From NCBI GenBank assembly GCA_030272155.1, contig CP126201.1, forward strand, positions 5,008,501-5,072,500: a stretch of DNA of 64,000 bases, given 5' to 3'. The stretch comes from Tetradesmus obliquus. Taxonomy: Eukaryota > Chlorophyta > Chlorophyceae > Sphaeropleales > Scenedesmaceae. The notes under the pieces were generated by a model. It did not search any database and was not told where the DNA came from. It was given only the letters and a program-made list of their open reading frames with translations. How positions within the stretch are numbered: position 1 is the stretch's first letter; each line of letters opens with the position of its first letter. Of the stretch, positions 12,501-23,345 are shown piece by piece. A program made the translations under genes and the position numbers.

Positions 12501-15500
12501 GTCTGCGTCAGGCGACCTGCCGCCCTCCATTGAGACGTATGATGCCAGCTACAACGGGCTGCAGGGCGGCCTGCCCGGGGGCCTGGCCGCAGCAGCCAAC
12601 CTGAGCCTGATGGACCTCAGCTACAACAGGCTGAGCGGGGCACTGCCTGGCCGTGAGTGGCGGCTGCAGATGCAGATGCAGATGCGGGCTGTTCACTGCA
12701 ATAATGCAGCTAAATATTAGGCAGCATGATATGGCAGTCCATGGTTTACCCAAGCGTTGACTACCTGCAGCAGCCGCGCACCTTGCTGCAGGCTGCTGTA
12801 CTTCAACATCCTGCAAGGCTCCCCAGCACAGTGCTCCTGCCCACTAGTGCGAGTACTCGCCCACTGGCTGACCTTGCTGCTGATGCGCATGGCTATCCCA
12901 GCTACCAGTGCTCAGTAGTTTTCTTACCAGCCCCACTTGCGTCCGCATTTTGCTGCCGCAGAGCTTCCTCCCTCGCTGGCGGTGCTGGACGTGGGCACCA
13001 ACAGCTTCAGCGGCAGCCTGCCAGCAATCCCAGCCACGCTGCGCTACCTGGGCGCAGCAAACAACAGTCTCGCAGGCCCCCTGCCGGCGCTGCCTCCCTC
13101 GCCCTCGCTGCGCTTCATGTACCTGCAGAACAACCAGCTCACTGGCGGCCTGCCGCCTAGCTTGATCGACGGCCGCGCGCCGCTGCTGCTGCTGGACCTG
13201 CACGGAAATAAGCTTAGCGGCAGCCTGGATGGCGCTGCTGCTGCTGCTGCTGCTGCTGGCAATGGCGGCAGGCGGCTGCTGCAGCAGCAGGGCGGGGCTG
13301 GTGCCGGCAGTGCTGCTGACCAGCAGGCGGGGGCAGGTGGTGGTGGCGGTGCGTGGAGCTTTGACACGCTGGCGCTGCTGGACCTGTCACGCAACGGCTT
13401 CACAGGTGAGGTCACGGGCGACGTTACCAACATTACAAACAGGTAGTACCTGTGAATATGCGAGATTACCTGTGTAACTTCTAAAGTAGGAGGGCTGCTG
13501 CACTGGCTGCTGCACTTGTGGAGGCTACATGTGCACTTGTGCCTGCTTGAGGAGGCAACAACATGCGTATTGGGCCAGAGCGCTTTGTTTAGTAGCTACA
13601 GCTGGCTGGGGCTGCTGCTGCGGGACCTGTCACGCAACGGCTTAACAGGTGTCACAGGTGGGAGGCCTGTCCTTGCCCTCCCTACTATACGCACGGAAGA
13701 GCATGGGCTCAAGCAGGCTTGCCTGCTTCTGATGTGTACAACTTGTAACAGGTGCACGGCATGTGGCGCTGGCTGTGCTCCAGCGCTGCGCGGGCTCTGC
13801 ACAAGACTCATTCCAACGCAACAGTGTGACATCGGGTGCTGCTGGCAGCACAGCTCTTGCCTTCAGTAAACATGCCACAATCAACTGCACCCATGCTGCT
13901 GCTGCTGCATGGCTGCAGGCAGCGTCCCTGCCTCACTGGGCGGCCTGGCTGGGCTGTCTTACCTGGGCCTTCAACTATTGTTGATGGCGCTGCTGCTGCT
14001 GCTGCTGCTGCAGGCTCCGTCCCCGCCTCCCTTGGCGGCCTGGCTGGGCTGTCTTACCTGGACCTGTCTGCCAACCAGCTTACAGGAAGCCTGGCTCCCT
14101 ACGCTGACGCGCTGGCCAGCAACGCCTCACAGTCGCTGCTGCTGTGAGTGCAATGAGCAGCAGGCCTGGTGCAGTGATCAGCAGGCAGCCGCGATCATGG
14201 GCAGCCACAAGCTCAGAACATCAACAGAGGCCGCATATACAGAGGCCTGCACGCTCATGGCATCGGCAACCACCAGCTGGTCTCATGCTTGTGGCGGCTG
14301 CATGGCTGCTGGTGCTGCGTGCACTGCGGCGCCGATGGTTGCGACTGCTGCTGCAGCTGCACTGATGTGTGCAGCTCCTACAGTCGCCTACAGCATCGCA
14401 GCAGCGTGGCAAGGACCTTGTGTGCGCCTTGCTGTTCGCATGCAGCGACTGTTTGCTCACACACTACTCTGCTGCTGCTGCTGCTGCTGCTGCCGTGCAG
14501 GCACCTCAACGTGAGCAACAACAAGCTGAGTGGCGAGGTGCCGGCCTCGCTGGCGTCCGCACCCATGCTGGACCCGTCACGCCTCAACGGACGTCGCTCG
14601 TGAGTGGCAGAGCGGCAGCGGCAGCGGCAGCGGCAGCGGCAGCGGCAGCGGCAGCGGCAGCGGCAGCGGCAGCGGCAGCGGCAGCGGCAGCGGCAGCGGC
14701 AGCGGCAGCGGCAGCGGCAGCGGCAGCGGCAGCGGCAGCGGCAACAGCCTGGCCGACCTACTGGGAGTGCACTTGCGCGGATACTGTTCAATCACAGCGC
14801 AACGTATGCACACATTTGCTTTGCTGCTGCCGTGTTGAAGTAGCTGCTTCGCTTTCGGACACAAGCCACCCCGCAATACAACTCTTGCTACAACTTAACA
14901 TGAACCCCCGCTGCTTATCCCTACTTGCTGTTGCTGTGCGCAGCGCTGGCGTGCCGCGCGTGCTGGACCTGGGCGGCAACACCTTCTCCGGGACCTTCCC
15001 CACTGCGCTGGTGGCGCAGGCAGAGGCAGCGCAGTCCGCCTGCGCCAACATGTGCAGCGTGCGGCTGCTGCTGAATGGCACAGACATGGCGCTGGCCTGC
15101 CCTGAGCAGCTACAGGTCAGCCAGGCGCAGCTGGCCTTCCTGCAGCAGGCAGACTTCGTGTGCAACGACGGCAGTGGGAAGCAGGTGCGGCGGCGGCTGG
15201 CTGTCTGGCTGGTTTGTGTCGTGTGTGTGTTTGTATTTGGGGAGAACTGTGCTGTGCGCGTGCTGTGCATGGTGCGCTTGGCCCTGGCACCGCACACAGC
15301 ACTGTGAAATGCAGGTTGTGCGAGTGTGTGCTCGGACCGAGTATGTCGGGCAGGGGGAGCTGGATGTTGGCACGGCAGAGTTTCTGTGTGTTGCTGAGCC
15401 GGCTGGTTTGTATGCTGAAACTGAGCACTTTGTGTACATGGCACGCTCCTTGCATTGGCGCACACACAATGTCTGCTGCCGAGGCACACATAAGGTGTGC

Positions 15501-16076
15501 ATGGTAGCGTTGAGCAGGAGCAGCTGCACAGCTCAATGTCACACGGTGTGCTGTTCAAGACTGTGGCTGTGCTGCAGGTGTCCCTGCTTGCTGCCAGCAA
15601 CCTTCCTGAGACACCCAGCAACCCCTCGGGCCCCAACTCTGCCGTGGCCGGCCAGCCCTTCACCATCCCCACTGCTGGCGCAGCAGCAGCCCGCAGGGCC
15701 CCGCAGCAGCAGCAGAAGAAGCTTGCACCAGGTGCCATTGCCGGCATTGTGATCGGCAGCATTGCTGGCGCTGCGCTGCTGGCTGCTGCAGCGGTGTTTG
15801 GCTACAAGAAGAGCAAGAGGCACAGGTGCGGCCGCCGTGTTTGTCTCCTGCTGCTTGCAGAGCCTTGCGTGGTGGCTGGCTGCTGCTGCTGCTGGCAGCG
15901 CATTACACATGCACTGCACATTGCGTGTCAGGTTTGCAGGTGCTACAGCAGGACAGCCGGCATCGTGTGTTGTGCTGGCTTTCAACAATCATTGCAGCTG
16001 TCCTTGTGCACACATGAATCACGCAACCGTCCTTCTCTCAGCATTCAATACTTGCCGCAGTCACCACAACCGCCGC

Positions 16077-16121
<45 letters not shown>

Positions 16122-16379
16122 AGGGCTGGCTGGAGGAAGGATGAGCTGGCAGGGGGCCCCCAGGGCGGCCTCAACGACGCCTTTGGCATCACAGGGCTGC
16201 CGCCAGGCTCCACAGCAATGGCAGCACCACCGGCAGCAGCAGCAGGCGCTGCCAACGGCGCGAATGGGGCTGGGTGGGGCGTGAGGTTTGCGGACGCTGA
16301 TCCCGGGTATCCCCACACGCCCTATGTGCGCAACCAGGCCGGCATTGAGATGCTGTCCAACCGCCACAACGAGGTGTGA
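6675..16379 (+). CDS. LRR1: leucine-rich-repeat type I membrane protein without kinase, 18 exons
   Basis: Exons: 6675-7161, 7597-7679, 7990-8108, 8382-8469, 8754-8852, 9143-9256, 9593-9673, 10022-10165, 10708-10863, 11718-11853, 12074-12220, 12512-12652, 12962-13405, 14014-14143, 14501-14599, 14944-15184, 15578-15825 and 16124-16379. They sum to 3213 nt (1070 aa) with consistent phases. The order is: signal peptide (residues 1-29, hydrophobic, ending SSVLAQ), a Ser/Thr/Gln-rich stretch, a beta-rich N-terminal domain (VDLFSFNLPQ, VIIELPWFVVAQNPGRYLI), a Cys-containing linker (HTACCVEGG), plant-type LRRs with LxxLxLxxNxLxGxLP from about 370 to 870, a Cys pair, one membrane helix (about 955-977, AIAGIVIGSIAGAALLAAAA) followed by basic KKSKRHR, and a 94-residue tail. 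There is no kinase domain, so it resembles receptor-like proteins; the ligand is unknown. Exons 11, 12 and 13 are symmetric 1-1 and split the Gly of G-x-(I/V/L)-P. LRR2 at 34688 is its paralogue. Confidence 0.9.
10121..10366 (+). repeat. Triplicated 3' end of LRR1 exon 8
   Basis: The end of exon 8, encoding AFNFINMSTTDMAQ (10121-10165), recurs at about 10219-10261 and 10331-10366 in the following intron. The real copy ends CAG then gtgcgg. The second copy ends CAG then gctgg, so the donor is lost. The third keeps only about 35 nt. These look like diverged tandem copies of exon sequence and its donor site. Confidence 0.85.
10533..10744 (+). repeat. Duplicated acceptor and start of LRR1 exon 9
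   Basis: The acceptor plus exon start atcattgcgggcctgcc occurs at 10533-10588 and again at 10701-10744. The upstream copy reads GLPALKELQNAF, the downstream copy GLPALQNAF, a difference of three whole codons. Only the downstream copy leads into the rest of exon 9. About 110 nt of CTG-rich DNA lies between them. Confidence 0.85.
11177..11765 (+). repeat. Four tandem copies of the LRR1 exon 10 start
   Basis: The acceptor and first LRR of exon 10 (DATLQELYL) occur near 11177, 11411, 11588 and 11713. Copies 2 and 3 share about 75 nt, including DGAKAH/DVAKAH codons. The acceptor regions of copies 3 and 4 (about 11551 and 11677) also match each other over about 40 nt. Copy 4 is the one used in the model. 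Copy 3 could form a phase-0 cassette exon ending GCAGAT|GTAGCC, with a weak donor. Confidence 0.85.
12421..12501 (+). repeat. (CTG) tract of about 26 units at a 3' splice site
   Basis: A near-perfect CTG array ends 11 bases before the acceptor of LRR1 exon 12 (exon starts 12512). It occupies the place of the polypyrimidine tract. Confidence 0.95.
13375..13650 (+). repeat. Duplicated end of LRR1 exon 13
   Basis: The last 30 nt of exon 13 (DLSRNGFTG, 13380-13406) recur almost exactly at 13619-13645, encoding DLSRNGLTG and again followed by a GT (acaggtgtcacag). The second copy lies in the intron. Confidence 0.85.
13905..14066 (+). repeat. Duplicated acceptor and start of LRR1 exon 14
   Basis: The sequence ctgcag plus GSVPASLGGLAGLSYL occurs at 13911-13970 and again at 14008-14066. 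Both copies follow CTG-rich DNA. Only the second continues into LDLSANQLTG, so it was taken as the exon. Confidence 0.88.
14609..14742 (+). repeat. (GGCAGC) hexanucleotide tract in LRR1 intron 15
   Basis: About 22 perfect GGCAGC units sit just after the donor of exon 15 (exon ends 14599). The tract is open in several frames (for example Ser-Gly), but the good donor before it and the matching phase of exon 16 place it in an intron. Confidence 0.93.
16079..16120 (+). repeat. (CTG)14 tract at the acceptor of LRR1 exon 18
   Basis: Fourteen CTG units run directly into the CAG acceptor of the last exon, which starts at 16124. Confidence 0.95.
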
Positions 16380-18013
16380 GGCGGCCGACAAAGAAGTGTG
16401 AGGCGGCCGCAAGAAACGTGTGAGGCGGCCTCATGGGGCCGCGTCGTGCGCAGCTGGCGTGGGTTGCTGGGCTGCTGAAATGTGACATGCCGCCGGCGGG
16501 CGCTGTCGCAGTGCAGTGCTGGCGGCAGTGCATGTGCGCGGCAAACCGTGTGCTGGCTGTGTTGTGGGCCAAAAGTTGAGATGGTGTTGGTTCAGGGTAT
16601 TGGAGGTGCTGTAAAGGGTGCGTTTGCTGTGTGTTGTGCAGGGTTATGACGTAGTATTATCATGGGCATGACATGACATGAACTGTCGGAGCATTATGCT
16701 GCATCACCAGATCACCAGTTGGCTTTGCACTTGTCCAGATGTTGTCAAGGTCCAGACTGCACTGCTTGTCACCAGCCAGCTGCGCACATGCTGTGGTTTG
16801 TGACTGACTGCAGCAGCCAGTGTAGGAAGTCGTTGCTCCTGTTATAGCGCCCCATCTGGGAAGGTTCACAAGGCAGACGGCAGCCTGAGCAGTTGGTGTG
16901 GTGCCTGGTTGCTCTGTAACAAGTTGCTCAATGTCCCAGGCACGTGAAGCAGCACCGCACAGTTGAGCTTGCTGGTGACAGCGGCAAAGGTTGCTACTTG
17001 CTGCTGGTGTTAGGAGCACGTTGATGGATGGGAAGTGTTACACATGGTGTTCCACACGCACCCAGCTAAGTTAAGTAGACTAGTCAAAGGTTGTGGCCTG
17101 TACACCACACAGCTCGCTGTGTGTGCCCAAACCATGCAGTTCTAGCACGCTTGCTGCAGGGCAGCAGCTGCACTCGCAGGCTGCACAACCCAGCATGCAA
17201 GCAAATAGTGCCAAAGAAGCCAAGCAGCTGCTGACAAAAGCTAGAAAAAGAACCCACCTCAATCAACTTCGCTCAACACATGGATGTTGTTCGTGCTGTT
17301 TGCTGGCTCTACAGTTTGTGCTGGAGCCCAAGCCCACTCATGTGGCGTGGTGGCACCAAGTGCGGTGCACAGAAGGGAGCATGCAAGGTATGTAGCGGCA
17401 CATGCTGCCCCAGCCAAAGGCTAAAGCAAGCAGTGCATCCGTGGTAGTAGACCCCCCCTCAAACCCTAACTCATCACAGCCGGCCTACAGCCCCTGACAT
17501 GCACTGAGCTGGAATTGTGCAAGAGATTCGACAACTGGGGACGCCAAGGGTATGCCATCACTCGCCACTGGCAAGAAATCCCTGCAAACAAATCAATCTG
17601 ACTCCTGGGCATGCAGCACATGCAGCTACCCCCTACTAGCCACGGTCTTGGGGCCACAGATCCCACGTGCTCAGCAACTCAAAAGTGATACTGCATCAAC
17701 CCTGCATGGCCTGAGTATGAGGAATGTAGCATGATGCGCATGTAAGAACACAAAGATGCCAGCAGATGCCTACTTCGAAAGAAAGGAAACCAGAGAAGCC
17801 TCTCCAAGCAAAGCCACTCTCTTCTTGTGCCCTTCCTGCGCACAAAAGCAACTACAACTCCGCCACCACTATCACCATCATCATCATAATCACCGCCTCT
17901 GCCCCTGTTGGGCGGCTACTGAACAAGACAGCTGACGACATGCACAGCAGCAACCATCCTCAGCGCAAGGCGCCAAGCCCTCTTCAGCAGGGCTTCTCAA
18001 GCACCAAAAGTGC
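16380..18013. other. Convergent intergenic region, LRR1 and cysteine-rich gene
   Basis: Both flanking genes end here. Three imperfect copies of gtgaggcggcc lie at 16374-16430, the first overlapping the LRR1 stop codon. A TGTAA, the usual chlorophyte polyadenylation signal, is at 16610-16614, about 230 bases after that stop. No further gene is recognised. Confidence 0.45.
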
Positions 18014-21000
18014 TTAGACAATGGTCTTGTCGGAGGCCAGGCGCTCGCCCCTGACCTGGAACATGCTGACAGTGTCCTGCTCCAGCTCAGACTTGGTCAG
18101 CACACACTTGTCAGAGGCAGCAGCAGCGATCCAGTTGTAGGCCTCACACTCGGCGCTGGCGCTGCACGCAGCCATGCACGTCGCCTCGTCATTAACAGCA
18201 GGCTTGGAAACAAGAGCGCCCACCGTCTCGGAGGTGCCCCACACGGAGTAGTCGTCGCCGTTGCCGATCTTGAAGCCAACTTGGACGGTGACGTTGGCAG
18301 CAGCCGCAGCAGCGTAGATGTAGCACTTGCCATTGCCAGTTTCGCCCACAAACTTGTACATCAAGCAGGTGGCGGAAGCCACACAGATGCCAGAGCAGCC
18401 ATTGGGGTCGGAGTTGGCCTGGTCCACCCACTTGGCCTCGTCCTGCACGTTGAACACATCGTTGCGGACGTCAATGGTGGCCTGGTAGCACTGCTGCACC
18501 TGGGTGGCACGGCGCCTGGAGACGGAGCCGCTGGCGCAGGCCACGCAGGCATCGCCGGCCTTGGCGCCACCGGATGCAAAGGTGTTGTAGTCGCATGTGT
18601 AGCAGGCAGCATCCTGGCCTGGCACCTTGCCGTAGCCGGCCTGGCACACGGTGCACTCGTCGGCGGCGATGGACTCGTCCTCCTGGGTGGAGAAGCCAGG
18701 GTCGCAAGGAGTGCATGTGGCATTGGGGGCGGCCTTGGTGCCTCCCACAGAGTAGCTGCCCTTGTCGCAGGGAGTGGGGATGCCGTTGGGTGCCATCTTC
18801 CAGCCTGCGGAGACAGCGTCACAGGAGCAGCCGAGAGGTTGTGAGCTGCTGGTGCATAAAAACCAAAATACTAATATTATACTAATACTAATTATAATAT
18901 ATAATATGCCCAGGTTGCTCCACTTCACACTGCACAGCAGGCAGGCGCATGGTCTCCTGCAGATGCAAAATTTAAAAATAGCGTAGGCACCCTTGTCGCA
19001 AGGGGCGGGCAGGTTGCGGGCAACGTCCAGCCACCATCCTGCAAGGCCAGGATGAACTGGGAGAGGGAGGGCAGTGGCAGCAGGTGAGTGGCTGGTGTAT
19101 GATTTAGGTTCTTGCCGGCCACTTGCGCTGGCAAGCATGCCGGTCCACCACGCTGACGGCAAAGTGCTGCCAGTCCCATGCAAGCATGCAAACATGTTAC
19201 TGCGGGCCACCTGCACAGAGTTGCTGCTGCTGCTGCCGCACCTTTCTGGATCACGCAGTCGGCCAGCTCCTTGCTGCCGGCAGCCTCCGTGGTGAAACCG
19301 GTGGCGCAGCTGGTGCAGGGGTTGCGGTTCTTGCCCGCATTGAAAGTACCGACAGGGCTGCAAGCAGGCAGATGCGGGACACACATCAGAAAACGTGCAA
19401 AGGAAAGAAGGGCTGCCGGCATGCGCTGGCAATGTTTATGCACACAGTGTCTAGAGCCTTAGAGCCAGCTTGCGCAGCTAAAAGCACCACGTCCCGAGAA
19501 AACCACGTGCCATGAAGTTGCACCACGTGCCATGAATAGCCGCAACTGTTCTACAGTGCTGCCTGCAGACTGGCACGCAACGCACAGTTGAACATGCCAC
19601 CTGCTGCTGCCAAGTGTACCAGCAGCTGCGACATCAGCTGCGGCATCCCTGGACTCACCACTGCTGGGGCAGGGTGTTGGTGGTTCCCCAACCCTCAGGC
19701 ACAAGGCAGGCCAACTCAGAGGTGTACAGCTCGCTGTCGGTGAGGTTACGGTCGCCATCGAGGACATCCATGGTCATCATGCCAGCAGGGCAGGGCGTGC
19801 AGCGGGCGTTGGCAACTGCCGTGCGGTTCTTGTCGTCGCCGTAGGTGTTCTTCTTGCACTTCTCAGCAATGGGTGGGTTGATGCTGCTCAGACCCCAACC
19901 AGCGGGCACCAGACAGGCGTCCTTGGACACTGAGCCAGTTGTCAGGGTGATGATGCCGGCGCCGCACTACAGGTGGCAGCAGAGCAGGAAGGGAGAGCAG
20001 AGGGTGAGGAACATCTCATGCTGTAGCAGCCTGTGGCTGTGGTGGCTGGCAAGAGCATCTGGCACTGCTGCTGCTGGGATAGCAGTTCAGCGTGGTGGGG
20101 CCAATTCACCAATTGCAGCAGCTGTTACGTGTGTTTGCCCATGTCTGCTTGCGTGCTTGATAAGTTGACACTGCTGCCAGCCAGATGCTCACCTCCCCAC
20201 AGGGGTTCCTGTTCCAGTCGGCCTTGTAGGAGCCAGCAGGGCACTCAGTGATGTTTGCACCTTCAGCCACCTGCTGCCAGCCGGGGGGAGCCAGGCACAG
20301 CGCAACACCGGTGGCGCCAGTCTCCTTGGTCCTCCAATTGTAGGGGCAGGGCTTGCAGGCTGTCACGGCTTTCTCCTCGTCCTGGTAGTAGTCGCTGGGG
20401 CAGGCGAGGGCCTCAGTAGCGTTGGAGGGGTTGATGTAGTAACCCTTGAGCGCCAGGGAGCATTCAGCAGCGGTGGTGCTGCCCTCAGCGGCGGTGGTGA
20501 TGCCGGTAGGGCAGGGGACGCAGTTGGCGTTGGTGTTGAGGTTGGTGGAGTAGGTGCCCTTCTGGCACAGCTTGCCGATGCCCTTGTCCATGTAAGAGCC
20601 AGCAGGGGCCTCTGCAGTATAGGCATTCAAGTTTCCAGGCAGCAAGGCATGAGAATCAAGTCAGTAATGCATGCCACAGGCAGCTGGTTCGCTAACTGAT
20701 CCTTGATCATTCACAAGGTTTCCTCTACTGCAACGAGGTCACATCTGGCTTGGAATGCAGCTGGCATGGCTCCTGCTGGCAATGCAGGTTAGGCCCAGCC
20801 ACTCACTGCACTCGGCCATCGAGGTTGCGCCATCAGCGGCAGTGGTCAGCCCAGCACCGCACTTCTGGCAGCCGGCAGTGTTGTTGCCGACGTTGTAGGT
20901 GCCGTTCAAACACTGCACACCGGTCAGGGACACCTTGCCGTCTGTACCCTTGGTGGAGACGCGGCCAAAGCCAGCCAGGGTGAAGCACTGCAGCAGCAAG

Positions 21001-22246
21001 AACAGCAGCAGCAGCAGCTCAGCCCATTGCAGTACTGTCATGCTTCCAACTCAAGCTGTGGGGCCTGCTTCAGATGCTGAGTAGTGCTGGCTGGATGCTC
21101 GTGTTGCTGCTGCTATTGCGTCAAGGCCCAGGCATCACCACAGATTGCAGCTCAAGCATTGGCCTGGTCGCGCTGACAAACTTATCACTATATGATCAGT
21201 CAGTAGATGAAGTTTACAGTCATGATCTGAGCCCCCGCTGCACCAGTCCGCAACTGCACTAACAACCAGCAGCCACAGCCCCACTGCTGCCCCGGCTGTG
21301 CTTGTGCCACTCACCTGGGCCTGGCTCTTGGCTCCCGGAAAGGTGGTGGCCAGGTTCGCGGGGCAGTCGGTGGCGTCGCTCTTGTCGTTGGCTGCACTGC
21401 CACCTGCACAGAACTTGCCCACGGGGCAAGGCTCGCACTTGCCATTCTGCATGGACAGGCCAGGGGCGCAGTCTGCAAGCAGCAGCAGAAGATTTAAAAC
21501 ATGCGTAAGAACCACACCAAGGGGATGAGGATCCACGCTCCATGCAGTGAAGAGAGAACTCGTCGCACCATGGATAAGGGGGCTGCAGGAGCGGCCGCGG
21601 GTGATGGCAGCTGCAGCACATGACAAAGCCCAGTAGCCGCATGTCTTGCACCAGCATACGCAATGGCGATGCTGATGATGTGCTGCTTGTGCTGCTCACC
21701 GCAGGTCTTGCTCTGGCCATCGCGACGAAGTTGGTAGCCTTTCTCGCAGGAGGAGCACACCAGCTCACTCCTGCGTGTGCCAGGAATCCTCTGGTTGCGG
21801 CAAGTCTTGCACGCGGAGTTGACTCTGCATACAAGAAGTAGATCAGGTTGGTGGCCTTTCTGTTTCCCGATTTGATACGCGTAGAGGAAGCATGAGGCCT
21901 CAGCTGACTAATGTGCAAAGCCAACCGAAAGCGAAAATGCGCATCCAGCCACGGTCGTGCTGAACAATGTACTTGATGGACAAGCATATTGAATCATCGG
22001 ATACCAACAGCTGTTCACTGCTTCACGCCGCTTGGGCACTGAAAATACTCTAAGCAAGGACAGCGATGCATGGCTGGTAGCTGTCATCTGCCTGTTGGCC
22101 TGCGCTTACCTGGTACAGTTGGGCGCCTTGGCGTTCTGCAGCAGCATGCGTCCATTCTCTGCCTCCTCCAGGGGGAAGCGGGCTGCCTGCGCTGCCACTG
22201 CACACAGCAGCAGCAGCAGAGCTGCGAGCGCAACGGCACGAGCCAT
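18014..22246 (-). CDS. Secreted cysteine-rich repeat protein with PAN/apple-like C terminus, 9 exons
   Basis: Exons in transcript order: 22246-22110, 21824-21700, 21472-21315, 20987-20807, 20611-20193, 19966-19659, 19357-19242, 19038-18991 and 18804-18014. They sum to 2283 nt (760 aa) with matching phases. A signal peptide covers residues 1-22 (MARAVALAALLLLLCAVAAQA). The body is a chain of ephrin-receptor/GCC2-GCC3-like Cys modules, for example CEPCPVGKFCAGG, CVPCPTGITTAAEGS and CTPCDPGFSTQEDE, with the spacing C-x-x-C-x-x-G. The last 170 residues carry two Cys clusters that resemble PAN/apple folds (CSGICVASATCLMYKF, ATCMAACSASAECEAYNW). No membrane helix or anchor is visible, so export to the cell wall or matrix is likely. 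Short exon 8 encodes WWLDVARNLPAPCDKG, a near repeat of the start of exon 9, WKMAPNGIPTPCDKGSY. Its borders are the least certain. The function is unknown; binding of glycan or protein is inference. Confidence 0.86.
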
Positions 22247-23345
22247 TGGCGCTGAGAACAACTATGATTGGATGAGTACTGGTAATCGAAGCAGCTATCT
22301 CTGTAGTTGAGCACTCGGGTGTCTGGAAACAATCTTCAAGGTTGGTTAAGCGTATCCGTGGTGATACTGCTGCGGCAAGGCTGGCCTATATATACCGTTG
22401 ACGTGTTGCTGAGATGCGAGGCGGCTCAGCTGTTCCGGTCGTTCTGGAGCTGTTGTAGCTTCGCAGTCGTTTTCGCACGCGTGGACGTGCAAAAGGTGTA
22501 ACCTTCCCGACTGCAGTGTGAACATGGTGTGCTGTTTCAAATATATAATTCAATGCTCCTTGAAAAACAATTCAGTTGCGTCTCAGGAGAACTGGCTTGT
22601 GCCGTCGGCACTGCAAGTGCAGGTCAGTGTGTGGAACTTCCTTCACTTCACAGGAAGTCGAATGTCAGCGCGCATACTGTGGTGCGTTTGCTGTTCATGG
22701 TTCGTGCTAAGTTACGTATCTGAACATTTCATTACCCGAATCACCGAATTTGAAGCCGTCGGTTGCAATGCACGCACGCCCGGACACTGAAGAGGCGGAA
22801 GCTCTGTGTGATTCGTTGGGCAACCAACCTACCACCTAGCTCCCAATCGTCCTGAAGCAAACTTGCACCAAAGCAGCAACTTCATGTGCGTCATGATAGC
22901 ATCCGGTTAGGCTATGCTTACTTCGCGAGACGTCTTGCCTGAAACCAGTGGTGAGTGGTGCTAGTGACTGCTGGTGACCAGTGGTGAGTCGGTATTAGAA
23001 GTGTAACTGAAAACAAGCAGTCAAACTTGAATCTCACAAGCTCAGACAATGCCTATACCGTGAACAACATTCGGTTGCGGTTTGGCCGGCCTTGTCACTA
23101 CTATTTGCTGCCCATCTGCAAGCATGTCCAGTGCATGAGCACGTATGCACCACACTGTGGATAGCATTGCACAACATCAAAGCTCTGCAGTAGCCACTGG
23201 CCACTGAAAACCATTCCACAACAACCTTTGGCATCATGCGTAACATTGATGAGCTCTGCATATTCAATGTCACTGCCAGGCATGCCATAAAGTCATCTGA
23301 GCTGTCAACCGCTGCCTTCCAGTCAGGGCTGTGCCGCCAACCATG
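22247..23345. promoter_or_regulatory. Promoter region of the cysteine-rich gene and 3' flank of the LUMINIDEPENDENS-like gene
   Basis: A TATATATA lies at 22387-22394, read on the minus strand about 140 bases upstream of the start codon at 22246, and is a good TATA-box candidate. No coding exon is recognised in the rest of the 1.1 kb. Confidence 0.45.

Noticed and set aside
14369..15307. Long frames through the GGCAGC tract (Ser-Gly, Gln-Arg or Ala repeats)
   Set aside because: The tract is in an intron: a good donor precedes it and the phases of exons 15 and 16 fit exactly.
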